From contig NZ_JAERRF010000002.1 in NCBI RefSeq assembly GCF_016741875.1, positions 475,638-539,637 on the forward strand: a stretch of DNA of 64,000 nucleotides, in the 5' to 3' direction. The notes under the pieces are model-generated. The model was not told the origin of the DNA. It was given only the letters and a program-made list of their open reading frames with translations, and ran no database searches. A program made the position numbers and the translations under genes. This document shows positions 35,837-44,500 of this stretch, piece after piece. Every line of letters starts with the position of its first letter. The first letter of the stretch is position 1. The DNA comes from Streptomyces coffeae. Lineage in GTDB: Bacteria > Actinomycetota > Actinomycetes > Streptomycetales > Streptomycetaceae.

Positions 35837-36765
35837 CCGGTGCGCTCCCGCAGCAGCACCCGCAGGGTGTTGGCATGCTCGTAGCCGACCTTGCGGGCGA
35901 TGGCCTCCAGGGACAGATCGGTGGTCCGCAGCAGATGCGAGGCCCGCTCGACCCGCAGGTCCTGCACGAAGCGCACCGGTGAGGTGCCCAGGGCGCGGCG
36001 GACGGTGCGCTGGAGGGTGCGTTCGCTGACGCCGAGGGAGCGCGCGGCGTCGGCGACGCTCACCGGCTCCTCCAGACGCTGCCGGACCCAGCGCTCGAAA
36101 CCGGCGACCACGGGGTCGCTCTGGGCGAGGGCGCTGGGGATGGTGTACGCCGACTGCGAGGGCCGCTCGTCCACCACCAGATAGCGGGCGACCAGGTCGG
36201 CCAGCGCGGGGCTGGTCATCCGGACCACCGCGAGGGCGAGATCGACATGTCCGAACGCCGCCCCCGCGGTGATCACCCCGTCCGAGGCGGACACCATCCG
36301 CGTCTCGTCGACCGTGACCCCGGGATACCGCTTGCGGAAGACCGGCGCCAGCCACCAGCTGGTGGTCGCCCGCCGCCCCTCCAGCACCCCCGACTCGGCC
36401 AGCAGGAACGTCCCCGTGCACGCCGAGGCCACGCGGGCGCCCCGCTCCCGGGTCCGGGCCACCAGAGCCCGTACCGGAGCCGAACCCTCCCCGGAGACAT
36501 GGGCGAGCAGCGCCTCCGGGCGCCGCTCGGCCAGCGCCGGTACCAGCAGCAGATCCGCCTCCGCCGCCTCGGCCACCGGAGCGGTGGTCACCACCAGCCC
36601 CGCCCCGGTCCGCACCCGGCGCCGGAAGCCCACGGTGGTGACCCGCCAGGCGGGCGGCGGCTGCGGCAGCTCCTCCCGCATCGCGTTGGCGCCCTCGAGC
36701 ACATCGAGGATGGCCGCGAGTCCGGAGTCGAAGCAGCCGTCGTAGGCCAGCACCGCGATATCCAT
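35806..36765 (-). CDS. GlxA-like AraC-family regulator with DJ-1/PfpI domain
   Basis: 319-aa regulator. Residues 1-190 form a DJ-1/PfpI-like domain (IAVLAYDGCFDSGLAAILDV; RVASACTGTFLLAESGVL has the nucleophile-elbow Cys). Residues 215-315 are the AraC DNA-binding region with two helix-turn-helices (SVADAARSLGVSERTLQRTV and SLEAIARKVGYEHANTLRVL). This family often senses small metabolites and regulates nearby catabolic genes. ATG 36765 starts the recognisable domain, so the 20-residue upstream extension is disregarded. An inverted repeat sits directly upstream. Confidence 0.88.
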   Translation of the reverse strand: MDIAVLAYDGCFDSGLAAILDVLEGANAMREELPQPPPAWRVTTVGFRRRVRTGAGLVVTTAPVAEAAEADLLLVPALAERRPEALLAHVSGEGSAPVRALVARTRERGARVASACTGTFLLAESGVLEGRRATTSWWLAPVFRKRYPGVTVDETRMVSASDGVITAGAAFGHVDLALAVVRMTSPALADLVARYLVVDERPSQSAYTIPSALAQSDPVVAGFERWVRQRLEEPVSVADAARSLGVSERTLQRTVRRALGTSPVRFVQDLRVERASHLLRTTDLSLEAIARKVGYEHANTLRVLLRERTGGTAGALRAR

Positions 36766-36767
36766 GA

Positions 36768-36796
36768 CGGAAACGGTATCGGAGCCATCGTTTCCG
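36768..36796. promoter_or_regulatory. Inverted repeat at the AraC-type gene start
   Basis: CGGAAACG-N13-CGTTTCCG gives perfect 8-bp arms (36768-36775 and 36789-36796), two bases upstream of the ATG. It covers the ribosome-binding region and could be an autoregulatory operator or a leader hairpin. Confidence 0.45.
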
Positions 36797-36855
36797 GCAT
36801 CTCTACAGACTCCCGGCCCGGTCACCGCACGTGCCCAGCAGGTCGCCCCTCCCGC

Positions 36856-37467
36856 TCATACGGGGCCGGTGAGGGCGAGTGTCGCGTCGAGAAGTGCGGA
36901 GGTCAGGGCGGGGAGTCCGTCGGGGGATTCGGTCAGCAGGAACAGCCAGGCGAAGACAGGGCCGACAAGGAGGGCGTTGAGGGTGGCCGGGTCGGGGCGG
37001 GTGGTGAGTTCGCCGCGTGCGGTCGCGCGGTCCAGGATCTCCGTGAGGGTCCGGCGCTGGACTCCCAGGTATTTCTCGTTGAACCGGTCACGTAGCGCGG
37101 GGTCGGCGTGGACATCGGCCAGCAGGCCGGGGACCGTCCCCTGCGGCGGCGAGGCCATGGTGTCCGCGATCTCGGCGAGCACGGCGGCCAGGTCGGCGCG
37201 GAGCGATCCGCAGTCGGGTGCCACGGCCAGGAACTGATCCGGCAGAAGAACTTCAAAGATCATCTCTTGTTTGGTGGCGTGGCGCCGGTAGATCGCCGCC
37301 TTGCCCACACCGGCTCGCGCGGCCACCTCGGCCATCGTGAGCCGCGTGTATCCCACCTCGGTCAGCAGCTCTCGAACGGCGGAGGCGATGGCGTCGTCGA
37401 CGCGGCTGTCTCGGGGGCGGCCCCCCGGGTTGCGAGCTTGCTTCCGAGCAGACATGGGTGCGATCAT
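36856..37467 (-). CDS. TetR-family regulator
   Basis: 203-aa repressor-type protein. Residues about 15-65 form the TetR helix-turn-helix (LTEVGYTRLTMAEVAARAGV and then GKAAIYRRHATKQEM). The C-terminal ligand domain is poorly conserved, as usual. ATG 37467 or ATG 37455 could be the start. It is divergent from the DUF2867 gene, and the gap contains nested inverted repeats. It may mark the left edge of the biosynthetic region, but could equally be unrelated to it. Confidence 0.88.
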   Translation of the reverse strand: MIAPMSARKQARNPGGRPRDSRVDDAIASAVRELLTEVGYTRLTMAEVAARAGVGKAAIYRRHATKQEMIFEVLLPDQFLAVAPDCGSLRADLAAVLAEIADTMASPPQGTVPGLLADVHADPALRDRFNEKYLGVQRRTLTEILDRATARGELTTRPDPATLNALLVGPVFAWLFLLTESPDGLPALTSALLDATLALTGPV

Positions 37468-37468
37468 A

Positions 37469-37515
37469 CGGAACCAAGAGTACCGAAACCAATAGTTCCA
37501 AAACTAACGGTTCCG
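37469..37515. promoter_or_regulatory. Candidate TetR operator in the divergent promoter
   Basis: An outer inverted repeat CGGAACC (37469-37475) / GGTTCCG (37509-37515) brackets two related 11-mers in opposite orientation, AACCAATAGTT (37487-37497) and AACTAACGGTT (37503-37513; complement AACCGTTAGTT, 9 of 11 identical). The segment is A/T-rich against its surroundings and abuts the TetR start. Confidence 0.5.
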
Positions 37516-37626
37516 TGTTCTCTGGTGCGGCCGCAACCTGGCGCGCCGTCCGCGTTGATGGCCGGCGACGCCATCGCCGGGTCCCGGCCCAACCGACAGG
37601 GCACACCGGCTCGGAAGGAATGACCG

Positions 37627-38262
37627 ATGCGAATCCCGAAAGCCGCCCACACCGCACAGCCGTGGCGGATCCACGAGTTCACCCATGACTTCCGGATCGA
37701 GGACGTGTGGTCCTTCCGCACGCCCGACGCCGGGCCCGACGACTTCCCGGTGATGGCCAAAGCGCTGAAGACGGCGTACGACAACCGGAAGGATCCCGCC
37801 GCGGTCCGGTTCCTGTTCGCGGTGCGCTGGAAGCTCGGTGCCCTGCTCGGCTGGGACACCTCCGGGGCGGGCCTGGGCAGGCGGGTCGCCTCGCTGTGCG
37901 ACCGCCTCCCACTCGACCTCGCCCAGACCGCGAACGACGCCGTCCCCTGCGCCGACCCGTTCTCCGAGGTGTACCAGCTCGACAACGAAGCGGCCCGCGA
38001 ACTGGGCAACAAGACCGTCCACACCATCATGCACCTGGGCTGGGTGCAGACCGACGACGGCGCATACGAACTGCGCATGGCGGCGCTGGTCAAACCCAAC
38101 GGACTGTTCGGACGGCTCTACATGGCCGCCATCCTTCCGTTCCGGTACATCGTCATCTACCCGGCACTGACCCGGCAATGGGAACGTGCCTGGCTCGACT
38201 ACGGCCGCCCGAACCGGCACACCGGAGACGCCGCGCGCGGAGAAGCCGCCGACCAGGATTGA
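37627..38262 (+). CDS. DUF2867-family protein
   Basis: 211-aa protein. The sequence DDFPVMAKALKTAYDNRKDP and then VRFLFAVRWKLGALLGWD, together with EVYQLDNEAA and KTVHTIMHLGWV, matches the DUF2867 family, which is sometimes fused to NAD-dependent epimerase domains; here it stands alone. A hydrophobic stretch near residue 165 (LYMAAILPFRYIVIYPAL) suggests membrane contact. GGAAGGAA precedes ATG 37627. It is probably controlled by the divergent TetR gene. The biochemical role is unknown. Confidence 0.8.
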   Translation: MRIPKAAHTAQPWRIHEFTHDFRIEDVWSFRTPDAGPDDFPVMAKALKTAYDNRKDPAAVRFLFAVRWKLGALLGWDTSGAGLGRRVASLCDRLPLDLAQTANDAVPCADPFSEVYQLDNEAARELGNKTVHTIMHLGWVQTDDGAYELRMAALVKPNGLFGRLYMAAILPFRYIVIYPALTRQWERAWLDYGRPNRHTGDAARGEAADQD

Positions 38263-38288
38263 GCCGAACCACGGCCGAACAACAACCG

Positions 38289-38313
38289 CGTCCGGGCCGA
38301 ACCCGTCCGGACG
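38289..38313 (+). terminator. Hairpin after the DUF2867 gene
   Basis: CGTCCGG-N11-CCGGACG, a 7-bp stem 26 bases past the stop codon. Moderate candidate. Confidence 0.35.
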
Positions 38314-38490
38314 ACACACCACCCCCGGGCCGATTGCCTGGTCAAAGGACAGGCTGCCACGTCCACTTGTCCGCAGGCAGGTTTATGCCAGCTGTCGGCG
38401 ACAGACCCCACCGACCGCCTGAGCACCGGTTAAGGTTCCCGTCGTTCTCAACATCGTGGCATCGCGCACACCATGCAAAGGGATCAGCCT

Positions 38491-39597
38491 ATGCTCAGCG
38501 CCTCCGCCGCCGTGCTCCGTGCTGGCGACCAGCCCTACACGATCGAAGAGGTGACGCTCGACCAACCCGCTGACGACCAGCTCGTCGTGCGGGTGACCGC
38601 GACCGGTTTCTGCCACACCGACGCGGTGGCCCGCGGTCCGGAGTTGGCCGACGGACTCCCCATGATCACCGGTCATGAGGCCGCCGGCGTGGTCGAGTGG
38701 GTCGGACCCGACGCGTCCGGGATCGATGTCGGCGATCACGTCGTGCTGACCTTTTCCTACTGCGGCAGTTGTTCGCAGTGCTCGGAAAACCATCCCGCGT
38801 ACTGCGAGACCTTCGTCGAGCGCAACCTCTTCGGTCGGTTCGCCACCGGTGGCTCCGGTGCCACCGGCAGCGCCGGCGAGCCGATCATGGCCCGGTGGTT
38901 CGGGCAGTCGACGTTCGCCACCAGGACCATCGTCGACGCGCGTAGTGCCGTGGTGGTCGACCGTGACCTCCCGCTGGCGATGCTGGCCCCGCTGGGCTGC
39001 GGGATCATCACCGGAGCCGGAACCGTCCTGAACGCGCTCGGCGTGCGGCCAGGGGAGTCCCTGGCCATTTTCGGTGTCGGCGCCGTCGGGCTCGCCGCGC
39101 TGCTCGCCGCGAAAGCGGTGGGCGTTGAGTCGATCATCGCGATCGACCTCCATCCGTCCCGGCTGGAGCTGGCGGCGGAACTCGGCGCCAGCGCGACAGT
39201 GCTGGGTGGTGACAACGATGCCGTCCTGGAACAGGTCCGGAAGCATGCCGGTCAGGGAACGCACTACAGCATCGACACGACAGGTGTGCCCGACGTCATT
39301 CTTTCCGCCATCCACAGCCTGCGGGCCCGGGGCACCTGTGCCTTGGTGGGTCTCCAGGTCGGCGACGTCGTCCTTCAAGGGACCACGCTTGCCGGCAAAC
39401 AGCTGGTGGGGGTGACCGAGGGGGACGCGGATCCCACGTCACTCATTCCGCACCTGATTCAGCTCTGGCGCGACGGACAGTTCCCCTTCGACCGCTTGAT
39501 CGAGACGTTTCCGTTCACCGCCATCAACGAAGCCGAGCAGGCGGCGCTGACGGGCCGGGCGGTAAAGCCCGTACTCATCATGGAGCAGAGCGGGTAA
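38491..39597 (+). CDS. Zinc-dependent alcohol dehydrogenase (class III/aryl-alcohol type)
   Basis: 368-aa medium-chain dehydrogenase. The catalytic zinc region is TGFCHTDAVARG and MITGHEAAGVVEWVG; the structural zinc uses the cysteines of CGSCSQCSENHPAYC. The NAD(P)-binding motif is FGVGAVGLAALLAAK, and the acidic residue in IIAIDLHPSRLELA favours NAD. ATG 38491 follows AAAGGGA at seven bases; ATG 38473 is an alternative. It interconverts an alcohol and an aldehyde. Its position just before the crotonyl-CoA reductase suggests a role in precursor supply or tailoring, which is inference. Confidence 0.88.
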   Translation: MLSASAAVLRAGDQPYTIEEVTLDQPADDQLVVRVTATGFCHTDAVARGPELADGLPMITGHEAAGVVEWVGPDASGIDVGDHVVLTFSYCGSCSQCSENHPAYCETFVERNLFGRFATGGSGATGSAGEPIMARWFGQSTFATRTIVDARSAVVVDRDLPLAMLAPLGCGIITGAGTVLNALGVRPGESLAIFGVGAVGLAALLAAKAVGVESIIAIDLHPSRLELAAELGASATVLGGDNDAVLEQVRKHAGQGTHYSIDTTGVPDVILSAIHSLRARGTCALVGLQVGDVVLQGTTLAGKQLVGVTEGDADPTSLIPHLIQLWRDGQFPFDRLIETFPFTAINEAEQAALTGRAVKPVLIMEQSG

Positions 39598-39696
39598 CCA
39601 CGGATCGCCCTGTCGGCCGTGATGTGCCCGAGGTTCAGGCCGCCAACCGAATCTCTTCACGCGCATTTCTCTCGGTGGGCCGACCAGCGAGAGGCC

Positions 39697-40959
39697 ATGA
39701 CAACTACGTCAATCCAAGAGGAGATTCACGTGCCCGTACATCACTTCGAGCTCGGCGTGCGGCCACCGCTCGGGGAAGTTCCGGCCCAGATGTACGCGTC
39801 CGTCATCCGACCGGAGCGATACGGCCCGCCGGAGAAGGCTTTCGCGGTGGAACTGGTGGACGTGCCACCGGTCGGTCCCGGCCAGGTGCTCGTCTACATG
39901 ATGGCGTCCGGCATCAATTACAACAACGTGTGGGCCGCGCTCGGCTACCCGCTCGACGTCGTGGCGGCGCGGCAGAAGGCAGGGGCGACGGAGGACTTCC
40001 ACATCGGCGGTTCCGAGGGCTCGGGCATTGTCTGGGCTGTCGGTGCGGGCGTCACCTCGGTGTCCGTCGGGGAGGAGGTCATCGTGTCCTCCGGCAGCTG
40101 GGACGAGAGCGCCGACGATGTCCGGCTGGGCGTCGACGGAAATGCCTCGTCGACCATGAAGGTCTGGGGATACGAGACCAACTACGGATCCTTCGCCCAG
40201 TTCGCGCTCGTGAAGGACCTCCAGTGCCATCCCAAACCCGCGACTCTGTCGTGGGAGGAGTCGGCCAGCTTCATGCTCACCGGCCCCACCGCCTACCGTC
40301 AGTTGTGCGGATGGCACCCGAATACCGTCGAACCGGGTGATCCGGTGCTGATCTGGGGCGGCGCGGGCGGACTCGGGTCCATGGCCATTCAGATCGTGCG
40401 GCACCGCGGCGGGATCCCGATCGCCGTCGTCTCCGACCACGAGCGCGGACAGCGGTGCATCGAACTCGGCGCGAAGGGCTACATCGACCGCACCGAGTTC
40501 GACCACTGGGGACGACTGCCCGACATCCGCGACCCCGAGGCAACGGCTGAGTGGAGTCGCGGAGCCCGCGCGTTCGGCAAGAAGTTCTGGGAGGTGCTCG
40601 GCGAGCGCCGGGCTCCGCGGATCGTGTTCGAGCACACCGGGCAGGACACCATGCCGACGTCGATGTATCTGTGCGACACCGCCGGCATGGTGGTGATCTG
40701 CGGTGGCACCAGCGGTTACAACGCCGATGTGGACCTGCGGTACTTGTGGATGCGGCAGAAGCGGCTACAGGGTTCGCACTACGCGAACCTGCGGGAGTGC
40801 CGTCAGGTGATCCAGTTGGCGGCCGAGGGCGCGCTGGACCCCTGCCTGTCGTGGACCGGTGATCTCGCCGACACCGGCCTTGCCCACCAGATGCTGTACG
40901 AGAACACGCACCCGTACGGGAACTTGGCCGTGCGGGTGAACGCAGTCCGCGGGGAGTGA
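39697..40959 (+). CDS. ccr: Crotonyl-CoA carboxylase/reductase
   Basis: 420-aa medium-chain reductase that carboxylates an enoyl-CoA to an alkylmalonyl-CoA extender unit. Family marks are the NYNNVW (74-79), VWGYETNYGSFAQF (157-168), IWGGAGGLGSMAIQ NADPH loop, VFEHTGQDTMP, LWMRQKRLQGSHYANL (His361) and DPCLS segments. The overall sequence is closer to the Methylobacterium-type clade (PPLGEVPAQMYASVIRPERY) than to the classical Streptomyces primary-metabolism enzyme. A phenylalanine of the CO2-binding pocket appears as Tyr159. GTG 39730 after AGAGGAG is a credible alternative start. It lies upstream of the PKS genes on the same strand and likely supplies an unusual extender. Confidence 0.88.
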   Translation: MTTTSIQEEIHVPVHHFELGVRPPLGEVPAQMYASVIRPERYGPPEKAFAVELVDVPPVGPGQVLVYMMASGINYNNVWAALGYPLDVVAARQKAGATEDFHIGGSEGSGIVWAVGAGVTSVSVGEEVIVSSGSWDESADDVRLGVDGNASSTMKVWGYETNYGSFAQFALVKDLQCHPKPATLSWEESASFMLTGPTAYRQLCGWHPNTVEPGDPVLIWGGAGGLGSMAIQIVRHRGGIPIAVVSDHERGQRCIELGAKGYIDRTEFDHWGRLPDIRDPEATAEWSRGARAFGKKFWEVLGERRAPRIVFEHTGQDTMPTSMYLCDTAGMVVICGGTSGYNADVDLRYLWMRQKRLQGSHYANLRECRQVIQLAAEGALDPCLSWTGDLADTGLAHQMLYENTHPYGNLAVRVNAVRGE

Positions 40960-41120
40960 GTTCCGCACGGTCTTCATCGTGACCGGGTGGGGGTCGCCGA
41001 TCCGCGCCCCCGCCAGGAACGCGCCGGAACGGCCCCTGCCGTAGCCGGCCCTCTGCGCGTGCACCGGAGTCCGCTGGTCCAGCAGCCACGAGGCGTGCTC
41101 GACGATCTCCGGGTCTACAG
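40955..41120 (-). pseudogene. Probable coding remnant of unknown family
   Basis: Reading leftward from about 41120, one frame gives PEIVEHASWLLDQRTPVHAQ, then RAGYGRGRSGAF, then ARIGDPHPVTMKTVRN, with nearly every codon ending in G or C as in real genes of this genome. It has no evident start and runs straight into the antisense of the crotonyl-CoA reductase, where it must end. It looks like a gene fragment truncated at the left edge of the polyketide region. I do not recognise it. Confidence 0.3.
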
Positions 41121-41319
41121 GTGGAGGACACGCAGGAATCGGTGCTGGCAGGTTCTGGACATAGGGGAGCCCGTATCTGCGCGAATCCGTTAGACCTTAC
41201 GTATATCGTCTCGCTGGGTTGGCGCGTTGAAAAGGTCCCTTGAATGGCTGTGTGTGACGCAGACCCGCGCGGCAGACAGCGAAAGACCGGATTCGGGGGA
41301 TACGGGGAGTGCCTTGACC

Positions 41320-41529
41320 ATGGGCTTTTCAGGCACGGGATCTTATGTACCAGAGCGGGGCGTGACCAATGACGACTTCTTTGTCCTGATACCCGACGCG
41401 GAGCCCGAGGGACTTTCAGGAAAGGGATCGCGGGGGGCGAGCGCTCGCGAACCGGTCGAGGCCGCGGCAACGCGGAACGTCGTTGAGGTCATCGAAGCCG
41501 AGTTCAGTGAGGTGCGAGGGAAGGCATGA
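41320..41529 (+). CDS. Truncated KAS III (FabH)-like N-terminus, coupled to PKS
   Basis: A 69-residue frame beginning [20 protein letters not shown], which closely matches the start of 3-oxoacyl-ACP synthase III proteins (x-GTGSYxPExxxTNxDL). It lacks everything after that: no active-site Cys, His or Asn. The remainder is a charged tail ([20 protein letters not shown], then [17 protein letters not shown]). The stop overlaps the ATG of the first PKS gene (ATGA), so it is translated into that gene. GGGGAG precedes ATG 41320; an in-frame TTG at 41227 would add 31 unrelated residues. It is either a decayed starter-unit synthase or a short leader. Confidence 0.45.
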   Translation: MGFSGTGSYVPERGVTNDDFFVLIPDAEPEGLSGKGSRGASAREPVEAAATRNVVEVIEAEFSEVRGKA

Positions 41530-44500
41530 CTACGGTGACTGGCGAGCAGCAGGAGAAGCTTCTCCGTTACCTCAAGAATTCCGCGATTGAACTCAACGAA
41601 ACGCGGGCTCTTCTGCGGGAGACGGAAGAACGCGCCACCGAGCCGCTCGCGGTGGTCGGTATGAGCTGTCGCTACCCTGGCGCGGACTCCCCGGAGGAAC
41701 TGTGGGAGGTGGTCGCCGAAGGCCGGGACGCGATATCCGGTTTCCCACTCGATCGTGGTTGGGATCTGGAGCGGCTCTACGACCCGGACCCGGACCAACT
41801 CGGCGCCAGCTACACCCGCGCGGGTGGATTCGTCCCCAGCGCCACGTCGTTCGATGCCGACTTCTTCGCGATCAGCCCGCGTGAGGCGCTGTCCATGGAC
41901 CCGCAGCAGCGGCTTCTGCTGGAGCTGTCCTGGGAGGCGTTCGAGGGCGCGGGCATCGATCCGGCCTCGCTGCGCGGCAGCGACACCGGGGTCTACTGCG
42001 GTGTCGGCCCGTCGGACTACGCGTCGGTACCGGCCGGTGCGGCACCGCAGATCGAGGGGCTACGGCTGACCGGCGGCACGACCAGTGTGGTGTCGGGCCG
42101 GGTCGCCTACACCTTCGGCCTGGAGGGGCCGGCGCTGTCGGTGGACACCGCGTGTTCGTCGTCGTTGGTGGCCCTGCATCTGGCCGCGCAGGCGTTGCGC
42201 ACCGGGGAATGTTCCCTGGCACTGGTGGGCGGCGTGACGGTGCTGGCCGGGCCGACGCTGTTCCTGGACTTCAGCCGGCAGCGAGGGCTGGCGCCGGACG
42301 GCCGGTGCAAGCCCTACGCGGCTGCCGCTGACGGCACCGGTTTCGCCGACGGCGCGGGCGTGGTGCTGCTGGAGCGGCTGTCGGACGCGCGGCGGAACGG
42401 GCACCGGGTGCTGGCGGTGGTGCGCGGCAGCGCGGTGAACCAGGACGGGCTCAGCAACGGTCTGACGGCCCCGAACGGCCCGTCGCAGGAACGAGTGATC
42501 CGCCAGGCGCTGACCAACGCCGGGGTGTCGGCGGCGGATGTGGATGCGGTGGAGGGCCACGGCACGGGCACCAAACTGGGCGACCCGATCGAGGTTCAGG
42601 CCCTGCTGGCCACCTACGGTCAGGAACGCGAACACGGCCCCCTGTGGTTGGGGTCGATCAAGTCGAACATCGGGCACAGCTCCGCGGGCGCCGGAATGGC
42701 CGGCCTGATCAAGATGGTGCAGGCGCTGCGCAACGAGGCGTTGCCCGCCACCCTGCACGTGGACCGGCCTTCGCCGCACGTGAACTGGGAGTCCGGCGGC
42801 GTCGAACTGCTCACCGAGATGCGGCCGTGGAAGACGAACGGTCGTCCGCGCCGGGCCGGGGTGTCCTCGTTCGGGGTCAGCGGCACCAACTGCCATGTGA
42901 TCCTGGAGGAGACACCGTTCGACGTGTCCGCCGACGCGGTCGAACCGGCCCCGATCGCCGAACCACCGGCGGTTCCGGTCCTGGTGTCCGGTCGTGGAAC
43001 GGCGGCGTTGCGTGCCCAGGCGGACCGGTTGCGGGCCAGTGTGCTGGCCCGTCCGGAGCTCACTATGGCCGAGGTCGGGTTCTCGTCGGCGACGACGCGG
43101 GCCCATCTCGATCAGCGTGCCGTGGTCATGGCATCTGATCGCGGCACCTTGCTGTCCGGGCTGGCCGAGCTGGCTGCGGGCGAACCGTCAGCGGCTGTGG
43201 CCGAGGGCAAGGTGCTCACCCCCGATGCGCGTCCCGTGTTCGTGTTTCCGGGACAGGGGGCGCAGTGGGAGGGGATGGCTGTCGAGCTGCTGGACTCGTC
43301 CCCGGTGTTCGCGCGGGAGATCGCGGCGTGTGGTGACGCGCTGGGCGAGTTCGTCGACTGGCGGCTCGAGGACGTGCTGCGCGGGGCAGCGGGTGCGCCG
43401 TCGTTGGAGCGGGTGGACGTGGTGCAGCCCGCTCTGTTCGCGGTGATGGTGAGCCTCGCGGCGCTGTGGCGCTCCTATGGCGTGGAGCCGATGGCGGTGG
43501 TCGGCCATTCGCAGGGTGAGATCGCCGCGGCCGTGGTGGCTGGTGGATTGTCACCGGCCGACGGCGCGCGGGTGGTGGCTCTGCGGTCGCGGGCCGTCGC
43601 GGAGCGGCTCGCCGGGTTCGGGGGCATGATGTCGGTCGCCGCGTCGGTCGAGCAGGTCGAGGAGCTGATCGCCCCGTACGGGGGACGGGCGTCGGTTGCG
43701 GCGGTGAACGGTCCGACGGCCGTGGTGGTTTCCGGGGAGCCTGGCGTCCTCGATGAGCTGATCGCGGCGTGCGAGCGCGAAGAGGTGTGGGCTCGGCGGA
43801 TCGCGGTGGACTACGCCTCGCACTCGACGCAGGTGGAGAGCATCGAGGACGAGTTGGCGCAGGTGTTGGGCCCGGTGGCCCCGAGGTCGGGGTCGATCCC
43901 GTTCTATTCCACGACGGTGGGTGGGTTCGTCGATACCGCCGTGCTCGATGGCGCGTACTGGTACCGGAATCTGCGGGGGCGGGTCGGGTTCGAGCCGGCG
44001 GTTCGGGCGTTGGTCGACCACGGTGCCGGGTGTTTCGTGGAGATGTCGCCGCATCCGGTGCTGACCATGGCGGTGGAGGACACCGTCGCTGATCACGGCG
44101 CCGGCTCCCGGGTGGGTGTCGTCGGGTCGTTGCGGCGTGATGAGGGTGGCTTCGAGCGGTTCGCGTTGTCGGCGGCCGAGGCCCATGTCACCGGTGTGAC
44201 GGTGGACTGGTCGGCGTTCTACGCGGGCAGCGGTGCGCGTGCGGTGCCCTTGCCGACCTACGCCTTCCAGCGCAACAGGTACTGGCTGACGTCGGGCACC
44301 GGCGCGGGGGATGCCGCGGCCGTCGGAATGCACACGGTGAACCACCCTGTCCTCGCGGCGGCATCGAGGGTCGGTGACCGGGACGAGTGGGTGTACACCG
44401 GTCGGCTCTCCACGGACTCCCAGCCGTGGATCCGTGACCATGTGGTCTTCGGCATCCCCATCGCTCCCGGGACCGCACTGGTGGAACTGGCGTTGGCCGC

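Noticed and set aside
40277..41470. A minus-strand frame of almost 400 codons across the crotonyl-CoA reductase
   Set aside because: Most is antisense of the reductase. Only a short stretch near 40955-41120, in a different frame, has its own coding bias and is reported as a remnant.
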